Both the position numbers and the translations under genes were made by a program. Shown in pieces: positions 52,850 to 61,829 of a DNA stretch of 64,000 nucleotides. The notes under the pieces are model-generated. The model did not search any database. It was not told where the DNA came from and worked only from the letters and a program-made list of their open reading frames with translations. Where the stretch lies: contig JAXMAB010000005.1 of NCBI GenBank assembly GCA_046350655.1, forward strand, positions 496,001 to 560,000, read 5' to 3'. Position 1 is the stretch's first letter; every line of letters begins with the position of its first letter. The stretch comes from JAEUHO01 sp046350655 (GTDB taxonomy: Bacteria; Planctomycetota; PLA2; JAEUHO01).

Positions 52850-55051
52850 TCAGCGGGACGCGCGGACCGTGAGGGTGCGTTCGCCGCCGCGGAGCCCCTC
52901 GAGCCGCGCGCGGACCTGGCCGCCGGCGCGCACCTCGAGGACGTACGAGCCCGACAGCAGGCCCACGAAGCGGAAGGAGCCGTCGTTCCCCGCGCGCAGC
53001 GAGCGGCTGACGTTCGGCGGCGGCGTGCCGACGTCCTCGCGCCCGTTGAGCGTGACGCGCACGTTGCCGAACGGCGCGCCCGCCCCGTCGAGGACGACGC
53101 CCGCGATCACGAGGCCCGGGTCGAGCACGAGCGGCACGTCGAGGCGCGGCGTGCCCGCGGCGGCCGTGACGTCGACGCCGGGCGAGGGCACGTAGCTCGG
53201 CCGGCGCTCGGGCGTGACGTGCCACGGGCCCGGGACGAGGCCCGCCGCCTCGTACGTGCCGTCGGCCGCGGTGGTGACGGTGCGGCTGCCGCGGCCGCCG
53301 GGCTCGCCGGTGGCGTCGAGGCGCACCTTCGCGTTGGGGACGGGCTCGCGCGTCACGAGGTCGGTCACGCGGCCGTGCACGGTCACCGTCGGGCCGAGCA
53401 CGAGCAGGAACGGCGGCGGCGTCGCGTCCACGAGGCGGAAAGCGGCGCTCGGCGTCGCCTCGGTGTCGCCGAGGGCGGCGCGGACGCGGATCCACTCCGC
53501 GGGCGGGACGTCGTCGAGCGCGAAGCCGCCGTCGTCGCCGGCCAGCGTCTCGAGCAGGCGGCCGGCCTGTCGCGCGGAGCGCACGGTGCCGCCGCCGCCC
53601 GCGAGCCACACGCGCGCGCGCGCCGCGGGGGTGCCGTCGGCCCGCGTCACGCGCCCCGCGACGATCCCGGCGCCGCGCACCACGAGGTCGAGGCGCGCGT
53701 CGGCGACGCGGCCGGAGGCGTCCGGCGCGTTCACGCGGACCTTCGCGGGACCCTCGACGTACCATCCCGGCGACGTGACGGACGCGGTCCAGCCGCCCGG
53801 CGCGATGCCGACGGCGGTGTACGCGCCGTCCTCGCCGGTCGTCGCGACGGGGCCCGCGGCGAGGAGCTCCGGCGCGAGGCGCACGCCGTCGCCGCGCAGC
53901 TCGACGGTCACGCCCGGCACCGGCGCCTTCGTGTCCGCGTGGGTCACGACGCCGACGATCGCGGCGCCGCGCTTGAGCGTCACGTCGCGGACGACGTCCT
54001 CGCGGCGCAGCGTCGCGAGGGCGCCGACGAGCGCGTTGGCCTCGCCGCGCGCCGACGGGAACGGCGCGTAGCCCGGCGCCTCGACGTACACCTGCCGAGC
54101 CTGCCCGCGCGGCGCGACCACCGCGAACACGCCCGCGCCGTCGGCGGCCGCCGCGGCGCGGACGAGCGCGCCGTCGTCGAGGCCCACGAGCAGGACGACC
54201 TGCGCCGGCAGCGGCACGCCCGACGTCGCGTCGGTCACGCGCCCCGTCCAGCGGCCGAGCGCCGGGAACCTCACGGCCACGGTGACGTTCTGCGGCGCGT
54301 CCACGGCGCGCGTCGCCGTCACGCCGGGCGCGGCGTCCACCTCGACGGCGTACCGGCCGGGCGGGAGCGCCTCGCCCTCGTACGCGCCGTCGCGGTCCGT
54401 CGCGCCCGCGGCCACCTCGCGCGGGGCCGCCCCGCCCTCCGGCGCCCAGCGCAGCCGCACCGGCGCGCCCTCGAGCGGCCGGCCCTCGAGGGACGCCTCG
54501 ACGCGCACGGTCACCGCCGGGGCCAGCTCGAGCACGCCCGCGAGCGGCCGGCCGTCGACCCAGACGTCGGAGAGGAAGAGCGCGCCGTCGAGCCCGCCGC
54601 GCACGAGGAGGTCGTAGCGGCCCGCGGGCGCCTCGATGCGGAACTTGCCGTCGCCGTCCACGACCGCGGTGAGGGCGGTCCCGTCGGCCGCGAGCAACGA
54701 GACCCGCGCGCCCGAGGCGGGCCGCCGGTCGCCGCGGACGACCTCGCCCTCGAGGCCGAGCGGCGCCGCGGGCTTCGCGGGGCCCGCCGCCGCGGCGGCC
54801 GCCGCGGCCGCGGCCTCGGCCGCGAGCTCGTCCGGCGTGCGGCGCCGGCCGCCGGCGGCGGCGAGCGGCGGCGCACCGGGCCTCGCGTCCCCCTCCGCGA
54901 CCTCGACCGCCTCGGGGGCGACGCCCTCCGACGCGGGCCCGAGCCCCAACGCGCCCCGCAGCGCCCCGACGTCGACGACGCCGACGGTCGCGAGCGCCGC
55001 GACGATCGCGAGCCCGAGCAGGACGACGAGGAGGAGGCGCGCGCCGCGCAT
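52850..55051 (-). CDS. Membrane-anchored carboxypeptidase-regulatory-like repeat protein
   Basis: 733 residues. An N-terminal anchor (LLLVVLLGLAIVAALATVGVV) and an Ala-rich linker are followed by about seven Ig-like carboxypeptidase-regulatory domains. Examples are GEVVRGDRRPASGARVSLL, GRVTDATSGVPLPAQVVLL, GVVTHADTKAPVPGVTVEL, GRVTRADGTPAARARVWLA, GRVTDLVTREPVPNAKVRL and GVVLDGAGAPFGNVRVTLN. It has the same architecture as 47363-50201 and 38896-40440. Probably exposed on the outer face of the inner membrane. The start is the ATG at 55051. No enzyme domain seen. Confidence 0.85.
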   Translation of the reverse strand: MRGARLLLVVLLGLAIVAALATVGVVDVGALRGALGLGPASEGVAPEAVEVAEGDARPGAPPLAAAGGRRRTPDELAAEAAAAAAAAAAGPAKPAAPLGLEGEVVRGDRRPASGARVSLLAADGTALTAVVDGDGKFRIEAPAGRYDLLVRGGLDGALFLSDVWVDGRPLAGVLELAPAVTVRVEASLEGRPLEGAPVRLRWAPEGGAAPREVAAGATDRDGAYEGEALPPGRYAVEVDAAPGVTATRAVDAPQNVTVAVRFPALGRWTGRVTDATSGVPLPAQVVLLVGLDDGALVRAAAAADGAGVFAVVAPRGQARQVYVEAPGYAPFPSARGEANALVGALATLRREDVVRDVTLKRGAAIVGVVTHADTKAPVPGVTVELRGDGVRLAPELLAAGPVATTGEDGAYTAVGIAPGGWTASVTSPGWYVEGPAKVRVNAPDASGRVADARLDLVVRGAGIVAGRVTRADGTPAARARVWLAGGGGTVRSARQAGRLLETLAGDDGGFALDDVPPAEWIRVRAALGDTEATPSAAFRLVDATPPPFLLVLGPTVTVHGRVTDLVTREPVPNAKVRLDATGEPGGRGSRTVTTAADGTYEAAGLVPGPWHVTPERRPSYVPSPGVDVTAAAGTPRLDVPLVLDPGLVIAGVVLDGAGAPFGNVRVTLNGREDVGTPPPNVSRSLRAGNDGSFRFVGLLSGSYVLEVRAGGQVRARLEGLRGGERTLTVRASR

Positions 55052-55139
55052 CCCGTCGATGGAGCCACGCCCCCGGCCGGAGCCGACGGAATCCCCGACC
55101 GCTCCCGCGCCCCCCTTCCGCTCCCTCCGGAAACGAAGG

Positions 55140-55173
55140 GGCCCGGGGAGGCTCCACCGAGCCGCCCCGGGCC
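55140..55173 (-). terminator. Hairpin downstream of the FG-GAP gene
   Basis: GGCCCGGGG / CCCCGGGCC arms enclose an inner GGCTC-cacc-GAGCC stem, giving about 14 bp of pairing with one A-G mismatch. It lies about 40 bp after the stop of the FG-GAP lipoprotein gene on the minus strand. Confidence 0.65.
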
Positions 55174-55211
55174 GGACCGACGCGAGCGAGGCCGCTGGGG
55201 CGGCCGACGCG

Positions 55212-56672
55212 TCAGTTCTTGAAGATGGCCTCGGCGAAGCCGGCCTGGAGGATGTCCGTCGGGCCGGGCGCGCCGACCGCGAGGAAGTCCGTCGTGCCGT
55301 CGTCGTCCGTGTCGCCGACGGCGATCGCGGAGCCGAAGAAGCTGTCCTCGACCGGCGTCTCGGCGTGGAGCACCTCGTCGGCCGAGGGCTGCGCGAAGAG
55401 GCCGTTGCCCGAGCCGATGAAGGCGGTCACCGTGCCGGCGCCGAACGTGGACGCCGCCGTGGCGGCCGGGGCCGCGACGATCAGGTCCGGGGTGTCGTCG
55501 CCGTCGAGGTCGCAGACCGCGAGGTTGGCGCCGAACTCGGCGCCGCTCTCCTGGGTGCGGTCGATGAGCGGCGCGAGCGCCGTGAACGCGCCGGTCTGCG
55601 CGTTCGTGTTGCGGAACACGATCACGTAGCCCTCGGAGCCGGTGACGCCGACGTCGCCGAACGGCGCGCCCGCGATCACGTCGCGGTCGCCGTCGCCGTC
55701 CACGTCCGCGATCGCCACCGAGGCGCCGAGGTCGACCACCGTGCCGGCCTCGTTGGTCGAGAGCGTCTTGAACGCGCCGAAGGCCGGCGTCGTCCCGCCG
55801 CTGCCGCCGAAGATCCGGACCGCGCCGCCGCTGCCGATCACCGCGCCCGGCTCGCCGACGACGAGGTCGGGCTGCGCGTCGCCGTTGACGTCGCCGATCG
55901 CGAGGGACGCGCCGAACTCCGCGTCGTCCGCGGGCGTCGGCGAGGCGACGGGTGCCGTCGCGAGCGTGCCGAAGCTGGCCGAGGTCGCGCCCATGAGCCC
56001 GAACACGAGGCCCGCGGCCGGGTGCGTCGAGACCGTCGCGCCGAGCGCCGACACCGCGACGTCGTCGAGCGCGTCGCCGTTGAGGCGGCCCGCCACGATC
56101 ACGCTGCCGTACGCGCCGCCCGCCTCGGGGTTCGCGGGCTGGGCGAACGGGCCCGCCAGCGTCCCGACCTGGTTCGCGTCGTTGAAGACCGCGTACACGC
56201 GGCCGGCGGCGAGCGTCGCCCCCACGGCGTCGCCCGGCGCACCGATCACGAGGTCGTCGCGGCCGTCGCCGTCGAGGTCGGCCCCGGCGATCGCGGCCCC
56301 GAAGTTCATCTGGACGACGTTCGTCACGCCGGACCAGCTGCTCGGCACGAACGTCCGCGCGAGCGTGAACGTCCCGCCGACGTTCTGGGTGTAGAGGTAG
56401 ACGGCCCCCACGCCGGCCACCGTGCCCATGCTCCCGGAGGTGCTCGGGGCGCCGACCGCGAGGTCGAGCAGCCCGTCGTTGTTCCAGTGCAGCCACGCGA
56501 CCGCGGCGCCGTGGCGGAAGTCCTGCGGGCCGCCGGGGTTCGCGAGGACCGCGTGGTCGAGGCTGAACCCGTCGAACGAGCCGCCCCCGCCACCGCCGCC
56601 GCCACCACCGCCGCCGCAGCCGGAGAGGAACGCAGCCGCCAGCACGGCCGCACCGAGAGAGAGCCGACGCAT
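55212..56672 (-). CDS. FG-GAP (integrin-alpha-like) repeat lipoprotein
   Basis: 486 residues. The lipoprotein signal ends LAAAFLSGC, followed by 12 glycines as a spacer. A predicted seven-bladed beta-propeller of FG-GAP repeats follows. Each repeat has a calcium-binding loop like DLDGDGRDDLVIGAPG, DVNGDAQPDLVVGEPG, DVDGDGDRDVIAGAPF, DLDGDDTPDLIVAAPA or DTDDDGTTDFLAVGAPG. Surface or periplasmic lipoprotein, probably adhesive or scaffolding. The start is the ATG at 56672; the frame is open further upstream only because of the GC bias. A hairpin terminator follows. Confidence 0.88.
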   Translation of the reverse strand: MRRLSLGAAVLAAAFLSGCGGGGGGGGGGGGSFDGFSLDHAVLANPGGPQDFRHGAAVAWLHWNNDGLLDLAVGAPSTSGSMGTVAGVGAVYLYTQNVGGTFTLARTFVPSSWSGVTNVVQMNFGAAIAGADLDGDGRDDLVIGAPGDAVGATLAAGRVYAVFNDANQVGTLAGPFAQPANPEAGGAYGSVIVAGRLNGDALDDVAVSALGATVSTHPAAGLVFGLMGATSASFGTLATAPVASPTPADDAEFGASLAIGDVNGDAQPDLVVGEPGAVIGSGGAVRIFGGSGGTTPAFGAFKTLSTNEAGTVVDLGASVAIADVDGDGDRDVIAGAPFGDVGVTGSEGYVIVFRNTNAQTGAFTALAPLIDRTQESGAEFGANLAVCDLDGDDTPDLIVAAPAATAASTFGAGTVTAFIGSGNGLFAQPSADEVLHAETPVEDSFFGSAIAVGDTDDDGTTDFLAVGAPGPTDILQAGFAEAIFKN

Positions 56673-56863
56673 GTTGAGCCTTCCTGCGGGCCGGAGCCCG
56701 CCGCACATCCCAGGAACGCGCAGTCCTGACACCCGGAGACGCCGTCGCCTCCGGCCACGCGGTCTCTGTCGGCCGGGCGCGACATCGAACTGAAGCCCTC
56801 GTCCAAATCGGTGGACATCGGCCCGGTGGGGACCCGGGGGCCCCCCCGGCTTCCGGGTGAGGG

Positions 56864-57865
56864 CTACGGTCGGTCGGGGGAGGGCGAAGGCCCGTCCGGG
56901 GGCACCCCCCCCGGGTTCGGGGCAGGCGCCGGGGGCCGCGCGCCCCGCGGCCACAGGACGACGGCCAGCACCGCGAGCAGCACGAGTCCCGGGACGCCGT
57001 CGTAGAGCCACTTGCTGCCCAGCCAGGAACGCGGCTCCACGCCCTCGGGCAGGGCCGGGTCCGGCGTCGGGTCCGTGAGCGCGCTGTGGATCTGGAGGAG
57101 GACGTAGACGGCCGCGTGGGCCCCGACCCCGAACGCGAGGGTCCGGAAGCGCCGGCGCGCGCCCTCGAGCGCGAACGCGAAGAGGAAGAGGCCGGCGAAC
57201 GACGGCCCGAAGTCGGCGACGTCGGCGAGCCGCGAGGCCCAGGCGCCGAGGATCCCGAGGGCCCCCGCCGCGCCGGGGACCACGTCGTCCGGGGCCGCGG
57301 ACTTGCGCGCGGCGTGGAGCGCCGCGAAGACGAACGCGCCGACCGTCGCCGCCGCGAACGGGCGGAACCGCCGCGCGCACCGGTCGGCGAGCCAGCCGCG
57401 GAAGAACGTCTCCTCGAGCAGCGCGAACGGCAGGGCCGCGAGGCCGAACTTCCACGCGCGTTTCTCGGCCTTCGCGACGCCGTCCCACGGGTCCCACCGG
57501 ACGAGGTCGAGGGCGAAGTGGAGCGCCGCCAGCGCCGCGAGCAGGACGGCCATCGTGACGGCGCCCCCCGCGAGGAGGCCGAGGGTGCGGCCCGGCGGCC
57601 CCCGCAGCCCCCACAGGTCGCGGGGCACGTCGCGCCACGGTCGGAGGAGCAGCGCGAGGGTCGCGACGACGAGGCCGAGCGTCAGGTAGCGGTAGACCTT
57701 CGCGAAGTCGGGCCGGTGCGCGAACCGCGCGAGGAGCGCGTGCAGCGGCCCCGCGAGCACGACGCCGAGCGCGACGGCGCCGAGCACCGCCGCGGCGAGC
57801 ACGAGCGGCGGGACGGGCCCGCGGGCCGGGCGCGCGGACGCGGTCGGGGCGGGGAGCGGGGTCAC
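56864..57865 (-). CDS. CPBP-family intramembrane metalloprotease (Abi/CAAX-like)
   Basis: 333 residues with about seven to eight membrane helices. The CPBP motifs are present: EETFFRG (EExxxR) near residue 155, FVFAALHA near 185, and a later His in GVGAHAAVYVLLQ. Bacterial CPBP proteases are linked to prenyl-type processing or bacteriocin immunity; the substrate here is unknown. The GTG at 57865 is supported by TATGGT six bases upstream and by the lack of a Shine-Dalgarno. Confidence 0.88.
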   Translation of the reverse strand: MTPLPAPTASARPARGPVPPLVLAAAVLGAVALGVVLAGPLHALLARFAHRPDFAKVYRYLTLGLVVATLALLLRPWRDVPRDLWGLRGPPGRTLGLLAGGAVTMAVLLAALAALHFALDLVRWDPWDGVAKAEKRAWKFGLAALPFALLEETFFRGWLADRCARRFRPFAAATVGAFVFAALHAARKSAAPDDVVPGAAGALGILGAWASRLADVADFGPSFAGLFLFAFALEGARRRFRTLAFGVGAHAAVYVLLQIHSALTDPTPDPALPEGVEPRSWLGSKWLYDGVPGLVLLAVLAVVLWPRGARPPAPAPNPGGVPPDGPSPSPDRP

Positions 57866-57871
57866 GGGGCC

Positions 57872-57877
57872 ACCATA
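57872..57877 (-). promoter_or_regulatory. -10 hexamer of the leaderless CPBP protease gene
   Basis: TATGGT on the minus strand followed by exactly six bases and the GTG at 57865. Confidence 0.5.
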
Positions 57878-57978
57878 CCGACCCCGCGGCGCGGGACGTC
57901 AGACCCCGTCCGGAGGCGGCCGCGCGGGCCTCGCCCCCGCGGGCCCCCGAACGCCCGTCGGCGCGGGCCCACGCGCGT

Positions 57979-59448
57979 TCAGACCGTGCGGCGCTTCCAG
58001 GTGTTCCGCGAGAACCAGACGGCGATGAGGATCCCGCGGAGCGCGGCGGTGGCCGCGATCACGAACCAGATCGCGTACAGCCCGCGGCCCTGCTCGACGG
58101 CGAGCCACCACGCCAGCGGCACGCGGGCCGCGACGAGCGACATCGTCACCACCATTGGCGGGACGGTCATGCCCGCGCCCGAGAACGCGCCCTCGAGCAC
58201 GCCCTCCCACGCCTGCGGCACGAGGCAGAACGCGACGATCCGCCAGTAGGCGACCGCGTGGGCGCGCGCCAGCGCGTTGTCCGGGCCGTCCGCGAGGAAG
58301 AGGGACGCGAGCACCTCGGGGGCGAGGAACGTGAACACGCTCCAGAGCAGGCAGCCCGCGCTCGCGATCGCCGTGGCGCGCCACGCGACGCGGGCGGCGT
58401 CGTCGGCGCGGCCCGCGCCCATCCGCCGCGCGACGAGCGACGTGGCGGCGACGGCGAAGCCCGACGTGACGAGGAACGCGACCTGCTCGCCGCGCAGGCC
58501 GACGCCGAGGCCGGCCTGGGCCGCGTCGCCGCCGACGTCGGTCACGATGTGCGAGAGCTTCAGGTAGACGAAGACGAAGAAGAGGCCGTTGATCGCGGGC
58601 GGGAGCCCGACGCGCAGGAGCCGGCCCGCGACGGCGAGGTCGAGGAGCGGGAGCGGGCCGTGCGCGAGGGGCGTGCGCGCGTCGAGCCGGAGCCGCTCGT
58701 CGGAGGGGCGGACGCCGCGCAGGTGGCCCCGTCGGAGGAGCAGCGTCGCCGAGACCGCGAACGCGACCGCGCTCGCCACGACCGTGGCGGTCGCGGCGCC
58801 GGCGAGGCCGAGGCCGAGCCCCGGGACGCGGAACCCCACGGGCTGGAGGTCGCCGCCGTACAGCAGGAACGGGTCGAGGAGCGCGTTGAGCCCGAGCCCG
58901 AGCGCGGAGGTGAAGAGCGGCACGCGGGTGTTGCCGTGCGCGCGCCAGATCGCGTCGCAGGTGACCTGCCCGAACACCGCGAAGGCGCCCGCCCACACGA
59001 TGCGCGTGTACCGGGTGCCCGCCGCGACCGCGTCGGCGCTGACGCCGGCCCCGCCGTAGACGAGGGGCGCGAGCACGGTGCCGAGCGCGCCGGCGACGAG
59101 CCCGAGCGCCAGCGCCCAGCGCACCCCCTGCGACGCCACGTACGCCGCCGCGTCGTCGCGGAGCGCGCCGACGTACCGGCCGACGACGGCGGACGAGCCC
59201 ACGACGAACAGGCTCCCGACCGCGTGGAGAGCCCACGTGAGGAACACCGCCACGGACAGCGCCGCGGTGGCGGTGGTGCCGGCGGGCAGGCGGCCCACCC
59301 AGGCCTGGTTGACCCAGTGGTAGCCCATCTGCACGACGCCGGAGAGCAGCGCGGGCGTCGCGAGCGCGAGGATCTCGCGGGTGGACGTCGGGTGCGGGAC
59401 GAACGCGGGGCCCGGGGCCGCCGGCGCGCCGGCCTCCGGCCCCGTCAC
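57979..59448 (-). CDS. MATE-family efflux transporter
   Basis: 489 residues with about twelve membrane helices in two six-helix halves. Typical MATE segments are REILALATPALLSGVVQMGYHWVNQAWVGRL at the start, GNTRVPLFTSALGLGLNALLDPFLLYG in the first half, LRVGLPPAINGLFF at the start of the second, and MGAGRADDAARVAWRATAIA. Na+- or H+-driven export of a small cation or drug. The GTG at 59448 overlaps the stop of the upstream membrane protein (GTGA), so it is translated as part of the three-gene set 61069-57979. Confidence 0.92.
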   Translation of the reverse strand: MTGPEAGAPAAPGPAFVPHPTSTREILALATPALLSGVVQMGYHWVNQAWVGRLPAGTTATAALSVAVFLTWALHAVGSLFVVGSSAVVGRYVGALRDDAAAYVASQGVRWALALGLVAGALGTVLAPLVYGGAGVSADAVAAGTRYTRIVWAGAFAVFGQVTCDAIWRAHGNTRVPLFTSALGLGLNALLDPFLLYGGDLQPVGFRVPGLGLGLAGAATATVVASAVAFAVSATLLLRRGHLRGVRPSDERLRLDARTPLAHGPLPLLDLAVAGRLLRVGLPPAINGLFFVFVYLKLSHIVTDVGGDAAQAGLGVGLRGEQVAFLVTSGFAVAATSLVARRMGAGRADDAARVAWRATAIASAGCLLWSVFTFLAPEVLASLFLADGPDNALARAHAVAYWRIVAFCLVPQAWEGVLEGAFSGAGMTVPPMVVTMSLVAARVPLAWWLAVEQGRGLYAIWFVIAATAALRGILIAVWFSRNTWKRRTV

Positions 59449-60266
59449 GACGGCGAGGGCGTCGCGTCGCCCTCGGGGAGGAGCACGCCGCGCCCCGAGA
59501 GGATGGCGAGCGAGGCCACGAGCAGCCAGAACACGAAGGGCCACGGCGTGCCGGTCTCGACGTCGGCCTTCGCGTCGGCGCCGGCGCCCGCGACGACGGG
59601 GTGCAGCTCCGGCGACAGGAACAACGCGACGCAGGCGACCAGGAGCATCGCCTCGAGCGCGCGCCGCGCGCCGCGCGCGGTCGAGGGCCCGATCGCGGCG
59701 AGCGGCGCGACGCCGAGCCACAGCGCCGCGGCGGCGGGCAGCGGGTCCCACGCGACGAACAGCGCGCCCGCGCAGAGGAGCGCGGTCACGGCGCGGATCA
59801 CCGCGACCTCGCCCCCGAGCGGCGGCCGGCGCAGGCGCGACGCGGCGTCGAGCAGGCCGAGGGCCGCGAGCGGGGCGAAGATCGGGAGGCACGTGGCGCT
59901 GCGGTCCGGCGGCGGGAGCCACGGGTGCGGCGCGGTCACGAGCGCCGTCATGGCGACCGCGAACGCGGCCGACGTGACCGCCTCGCCGACGAGGAGGCCG
60001 CGTCGCGTGCGCGCGAGCAGCGCGCCGGCCGCGAGGCCCCAGACGGCGACGAACGCGAGGAGCGCCGGCGCGCCCGTGAGCTCCGGGCCCGTCCGGCCGT
60101 CGCTGCGCCACGGCAGCATCCAGACCACGATCGCGAGCGCCGCGACGACGAGCCGCGCGCGGGCGCGCGAGCGGACGGGGAGCGTGGGCGCGAGCACCGC
60201 GGTCGCGGCGGCGAGGTCCGTCGGGGCGGGGACGGCCGCGAGGGTCGGCGAGGGCTCGGAGGTCAC
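59445..60266 (-). CDS. Polytopic membrane protein, unknown
   Basis: 273 residues with about seven predicted helices (LVVAALAIVVWMLPW, LLAFVAVWGLAAGALL, VTSAAFAVAMTALV, AVTALLCAGALFVAW, AAALWLGVAPLAAIG, AMLLVACVALFLS, WPFVFWLLVASLAIL). No motif I recognise. The GTG at 60266 overlaps the stop of the preceding gene and its own stop overlaps the MATE start, so it is the middle of a tightly coupled operon. Confidence 0.7.
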   Translation of the reverse strand: MTSEPSPTLAAVPAPTDLAAATAVLAPTLPVRSRARARLVVAALAIVVWMLPWRSDGRTGPELTGAPALLAFVAVWGLAAGALLARTRRGLLVGEAVTSAAFAVAMTALVTAPHPWLPPPDRSATCLPIFAPLAALGLLDAASRLRRPPLGGEVAVIRAVTALLCAGALFVAWDPLPAAAALWLGVAPLAAIGPSTARGARRALEAMLLVACVALFLSPELHPVVAGAGADAKADVETGTPWPFVFWLLVASLAILSGRGVLLPEGDATPSPS

Positions 60267-61069
60267 GGGGTGGGCTCCGGGGCGCGCGCGAGGCGCATGC
60301 GCAGGGCCGCGACGACGCCCCAGCCCGCGAAGCACGCGAGCACGGCGACCGACAGCGAGAACGTGGCCGCGCCCCACGCGGTCCACGCCGCCGACGGCGG
60401 GGCCGCGACGTCGAGCGCGTACCGCACCCCGACGACGAGGTGGAGCGCGAGGGTCACGAGGCAGAGGACGGCGGTGGCCCGCAGCACCCCGAGCGTGGCG
60501 CCGAAGCGCTCGCCCGCGGCGGCGACCGCCAGGAAGACGAACGGGACCAGCCACGTCGCCTGCTCGTCGTGGCCGGTGGCGAGCAGGCCGGCCGGCAGGA
60601 GCAGGGCCAGCAGGCTCACGGCGAGCCGGACGTCGGCGGTGCGCGGCCCGCGGGGGTCGGCGTCGTCGGCGCCCGCGCGCCCGAGGACGACGGCGTCGCG
60701 CACGGCGGCGACCGCCACGACGGTGAGCGCGACGGCGACGACGACGCGGAAGCCCGACGGCGACGCGGCCCACAGCGCGCACGCGGTGTACGTCGCGACG
60801 AACACGGACGACCAGGCGAGGAGGCCCCGCAGCGCCAGCGGCCGCCGCGCGATCACGGCCGCGACCGGCATCGCCACGACGAGCAGGAGCGTGGGGACGA
60901 GGTAGACGGCCCCGCGGTGCATGGTGGACGCGAGGTCGTCGGCGAGCGCGCGGTCGGCGAGGAGCACGCCGGGCATGACGGCGGCGACCCAGACGAACGT
61001 GGAGAGCAGCGCCGCGACGTACGCGAGGCGGGTCTCGACGGGGGTGGGGAGGTCGCGGTCGGGCGGCAC
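60263..61069 (-). CDS. Polytopic membrane protein, unknown
   Basis: 268 residues with about eight helices (LAYVAALLSTFVWVAAVMPGVLLA, YLVPTLLLVVAMPVAAVI, LLAWSSVFVATYTACALW, VVVAVALTVVAVAA, RLAVSLLALLLPAGLLA, WLVPFVFLAVAAA, VLCLVTLALHLVVG, ATFSLSVAVLACFAGWGVVAAL). No known family recognised. The start is the GTG at 61069, ten bases after TAGGAT; a divergent gene uses the overlapping TATCCT. First gene of the operon that ends with the MATE transporter. Confidence 0.7.
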   Translation of the reverse strand: MPPDRDLPTPVETRLAYVAALLSTFVWVAAVMPGVLLADRALADDLASTMHRGAVYLVPTLLLVVAMPVAAVIARRPLALRGLLAWSSVFVATYTACALWAASPSGFRVVVAVALTVVAVAAVRDAVVLGRAGADDADPRGPRTADVRLAVSLLALLLPAGLLATGHDEQATWLVPFVFLAVAAAGERFGATLGVLRATAVLCLVTLALHLVVGVRYALDVAAPPSAAWTAWGAATFSLSVAVLACFAGWGVVAALRMRLARAPEPTP

Positions 61070-61078
61070 GGGGGACGT

Positions 61079-61085
61079 TATCCTA
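61079..61085. promoter_or_regulatory. Shared divergent -10 core TATCCTA
   Basis: TATCCT (61079-61084) is six bases before the plus-strand GTG at 61091. TAGGAT (61085-61080, minus strand) is ten bases before the GTG at 61069. The two -10 hexamers occupy the same base pairs, so the two genes probably compete for RNA polymerase. Confidence 0.45.
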
Positions 61086-61090
61086 GGCGC

Positions 61091-61609
61091 GTGCTCTACA
61101 AGGTCACGGTCGGCCGGGACGTCTACGTCGGGACCCCCGAGGAGATCCTGGGGTTCATGGCCCGGGCCGACGGCGCGCCGGCGTCCGCCTCCCCCCCGAG
61201 CCCGACCGCCCCGCCGAGCGCCTCCGCTCCGGCCGCCCCCGCCCGTCGGTCCCGTCGGCCCTCCGCCTCTCCCTCTCCTGCTTCGGCTCCCTCTGCTCCT
61301 CCTTCTTCCGCTCCGACCGCCTCCCCGTCCCCTTCCGCCACCTCCGACCCTGCCGGGGGACTTCGGGCCTACATGGACGGGGTGGCGGCGCGTCTGGCCA
61401 CGCACGGCAAGCGCGTCGCGGTGGACGTGAGTTCCCCGTTGGCCTTCCTGGAGTCCCTGGCCGCGGCGCGCTTGCTCCGTCTCGAACGTCGCAAGACGCC
61501 TCGCGAGGACCGGGTGGACCCGAAGGCCTACTTGGGCGATCAGCCCGTGGCCTTCGGTCCCGACGTGGACGAGGCCGCGCTCCGCCGCGACCTCTTCGAC
61601 GACGACTGA
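61091..61609 (+). CDS. Small protein with Ser/Pro-rich linker, unknown
   Basis: 172 residues. A conserved-looking N-terminal 30 residues (LYKVTVGRDVYVGTPEEILGFMARADG) is followed by a ~60-residue Ser/Pro/Ala linker coded by pyrimidine-rich DNA. A C-terminal ~75 residues (YMDGVAARLATHGKRVAVDVSSPLAFLESLAAARLLRLERR to RRDLFDDD) ends the protein. No signal, membrane segment or family recognised. The GTG at 61091 follows TATCCT by six bases, the leaderless pattern. The linker is rich in TCC/TCT codons, unlike neighbouring genes. Confidence 0.65.
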   Translation: MLYKVTVGRDVYVGTPEEILGFMARADGAPASASPPSPTAPPSASAPAAPARRSRRPSASPSPASAPSAPPSSAPTASPSPSATSDPAGGLRAYMDGVAARLATHGKRVAVDVSSPLAFLESLAAARLLRLERRKTPREDRVDPKAYLGDQPVAFGPDVDEAALRRDLFDDD

Positions 61610-61620
61610 CGCGCGCCCTC

Positions 61621-61699
61621 CTCTCTGCTCCGCTGCGCTCCGCTCTTCTCCGCTCCGCTCCGCTCTTCTCCGCTCCGCTCTGCTCCGCTCTGCTCCGCC
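61621..61699. repeat. Pyrimidine-rich pentamer repeat (CTCCG/CTTCT)
   Basis: A run of CTCCG, CTCTT and CTCTG pentamers on the plus strand, starting 12 bp after the stop of the small unknown gene. It continues the pyrimidine bias seen inside that gene's linker. Confidence 0.75.
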
Positions 61700-61752
61700 T
61701 CCGCGGTCGCGCACCGGGCCTTGCGTCCCCCCGCACCCGACCGCCTCCCTCT

Positions 61753-61829
61753 CCGCTCTGCTCTGCTCTGCTCTGCCTCTGCTCTGCTCTGCCTCTGCTC
61801 TGCTCTGCCTCTGCTCTGCCTCTGCTCTG
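61753..61829. repeat. Pyrimidine-rich CTCTG pentamer repeat
   Basis: About fifteen CTCTG units, interrupted at intervals by an extra CC to give CTCTGCCTCTG blocks. A strong purine/pyrimidine strand asymmetry and low GC for this genome. Confidence 0.8.

Noticed and set aside
56673..56863. Riboswitch-like leader upstream of the FG-GAP gene
   Set aside because: GC-rich stems are present, but no conserved riboswitch core could be matched by eye.
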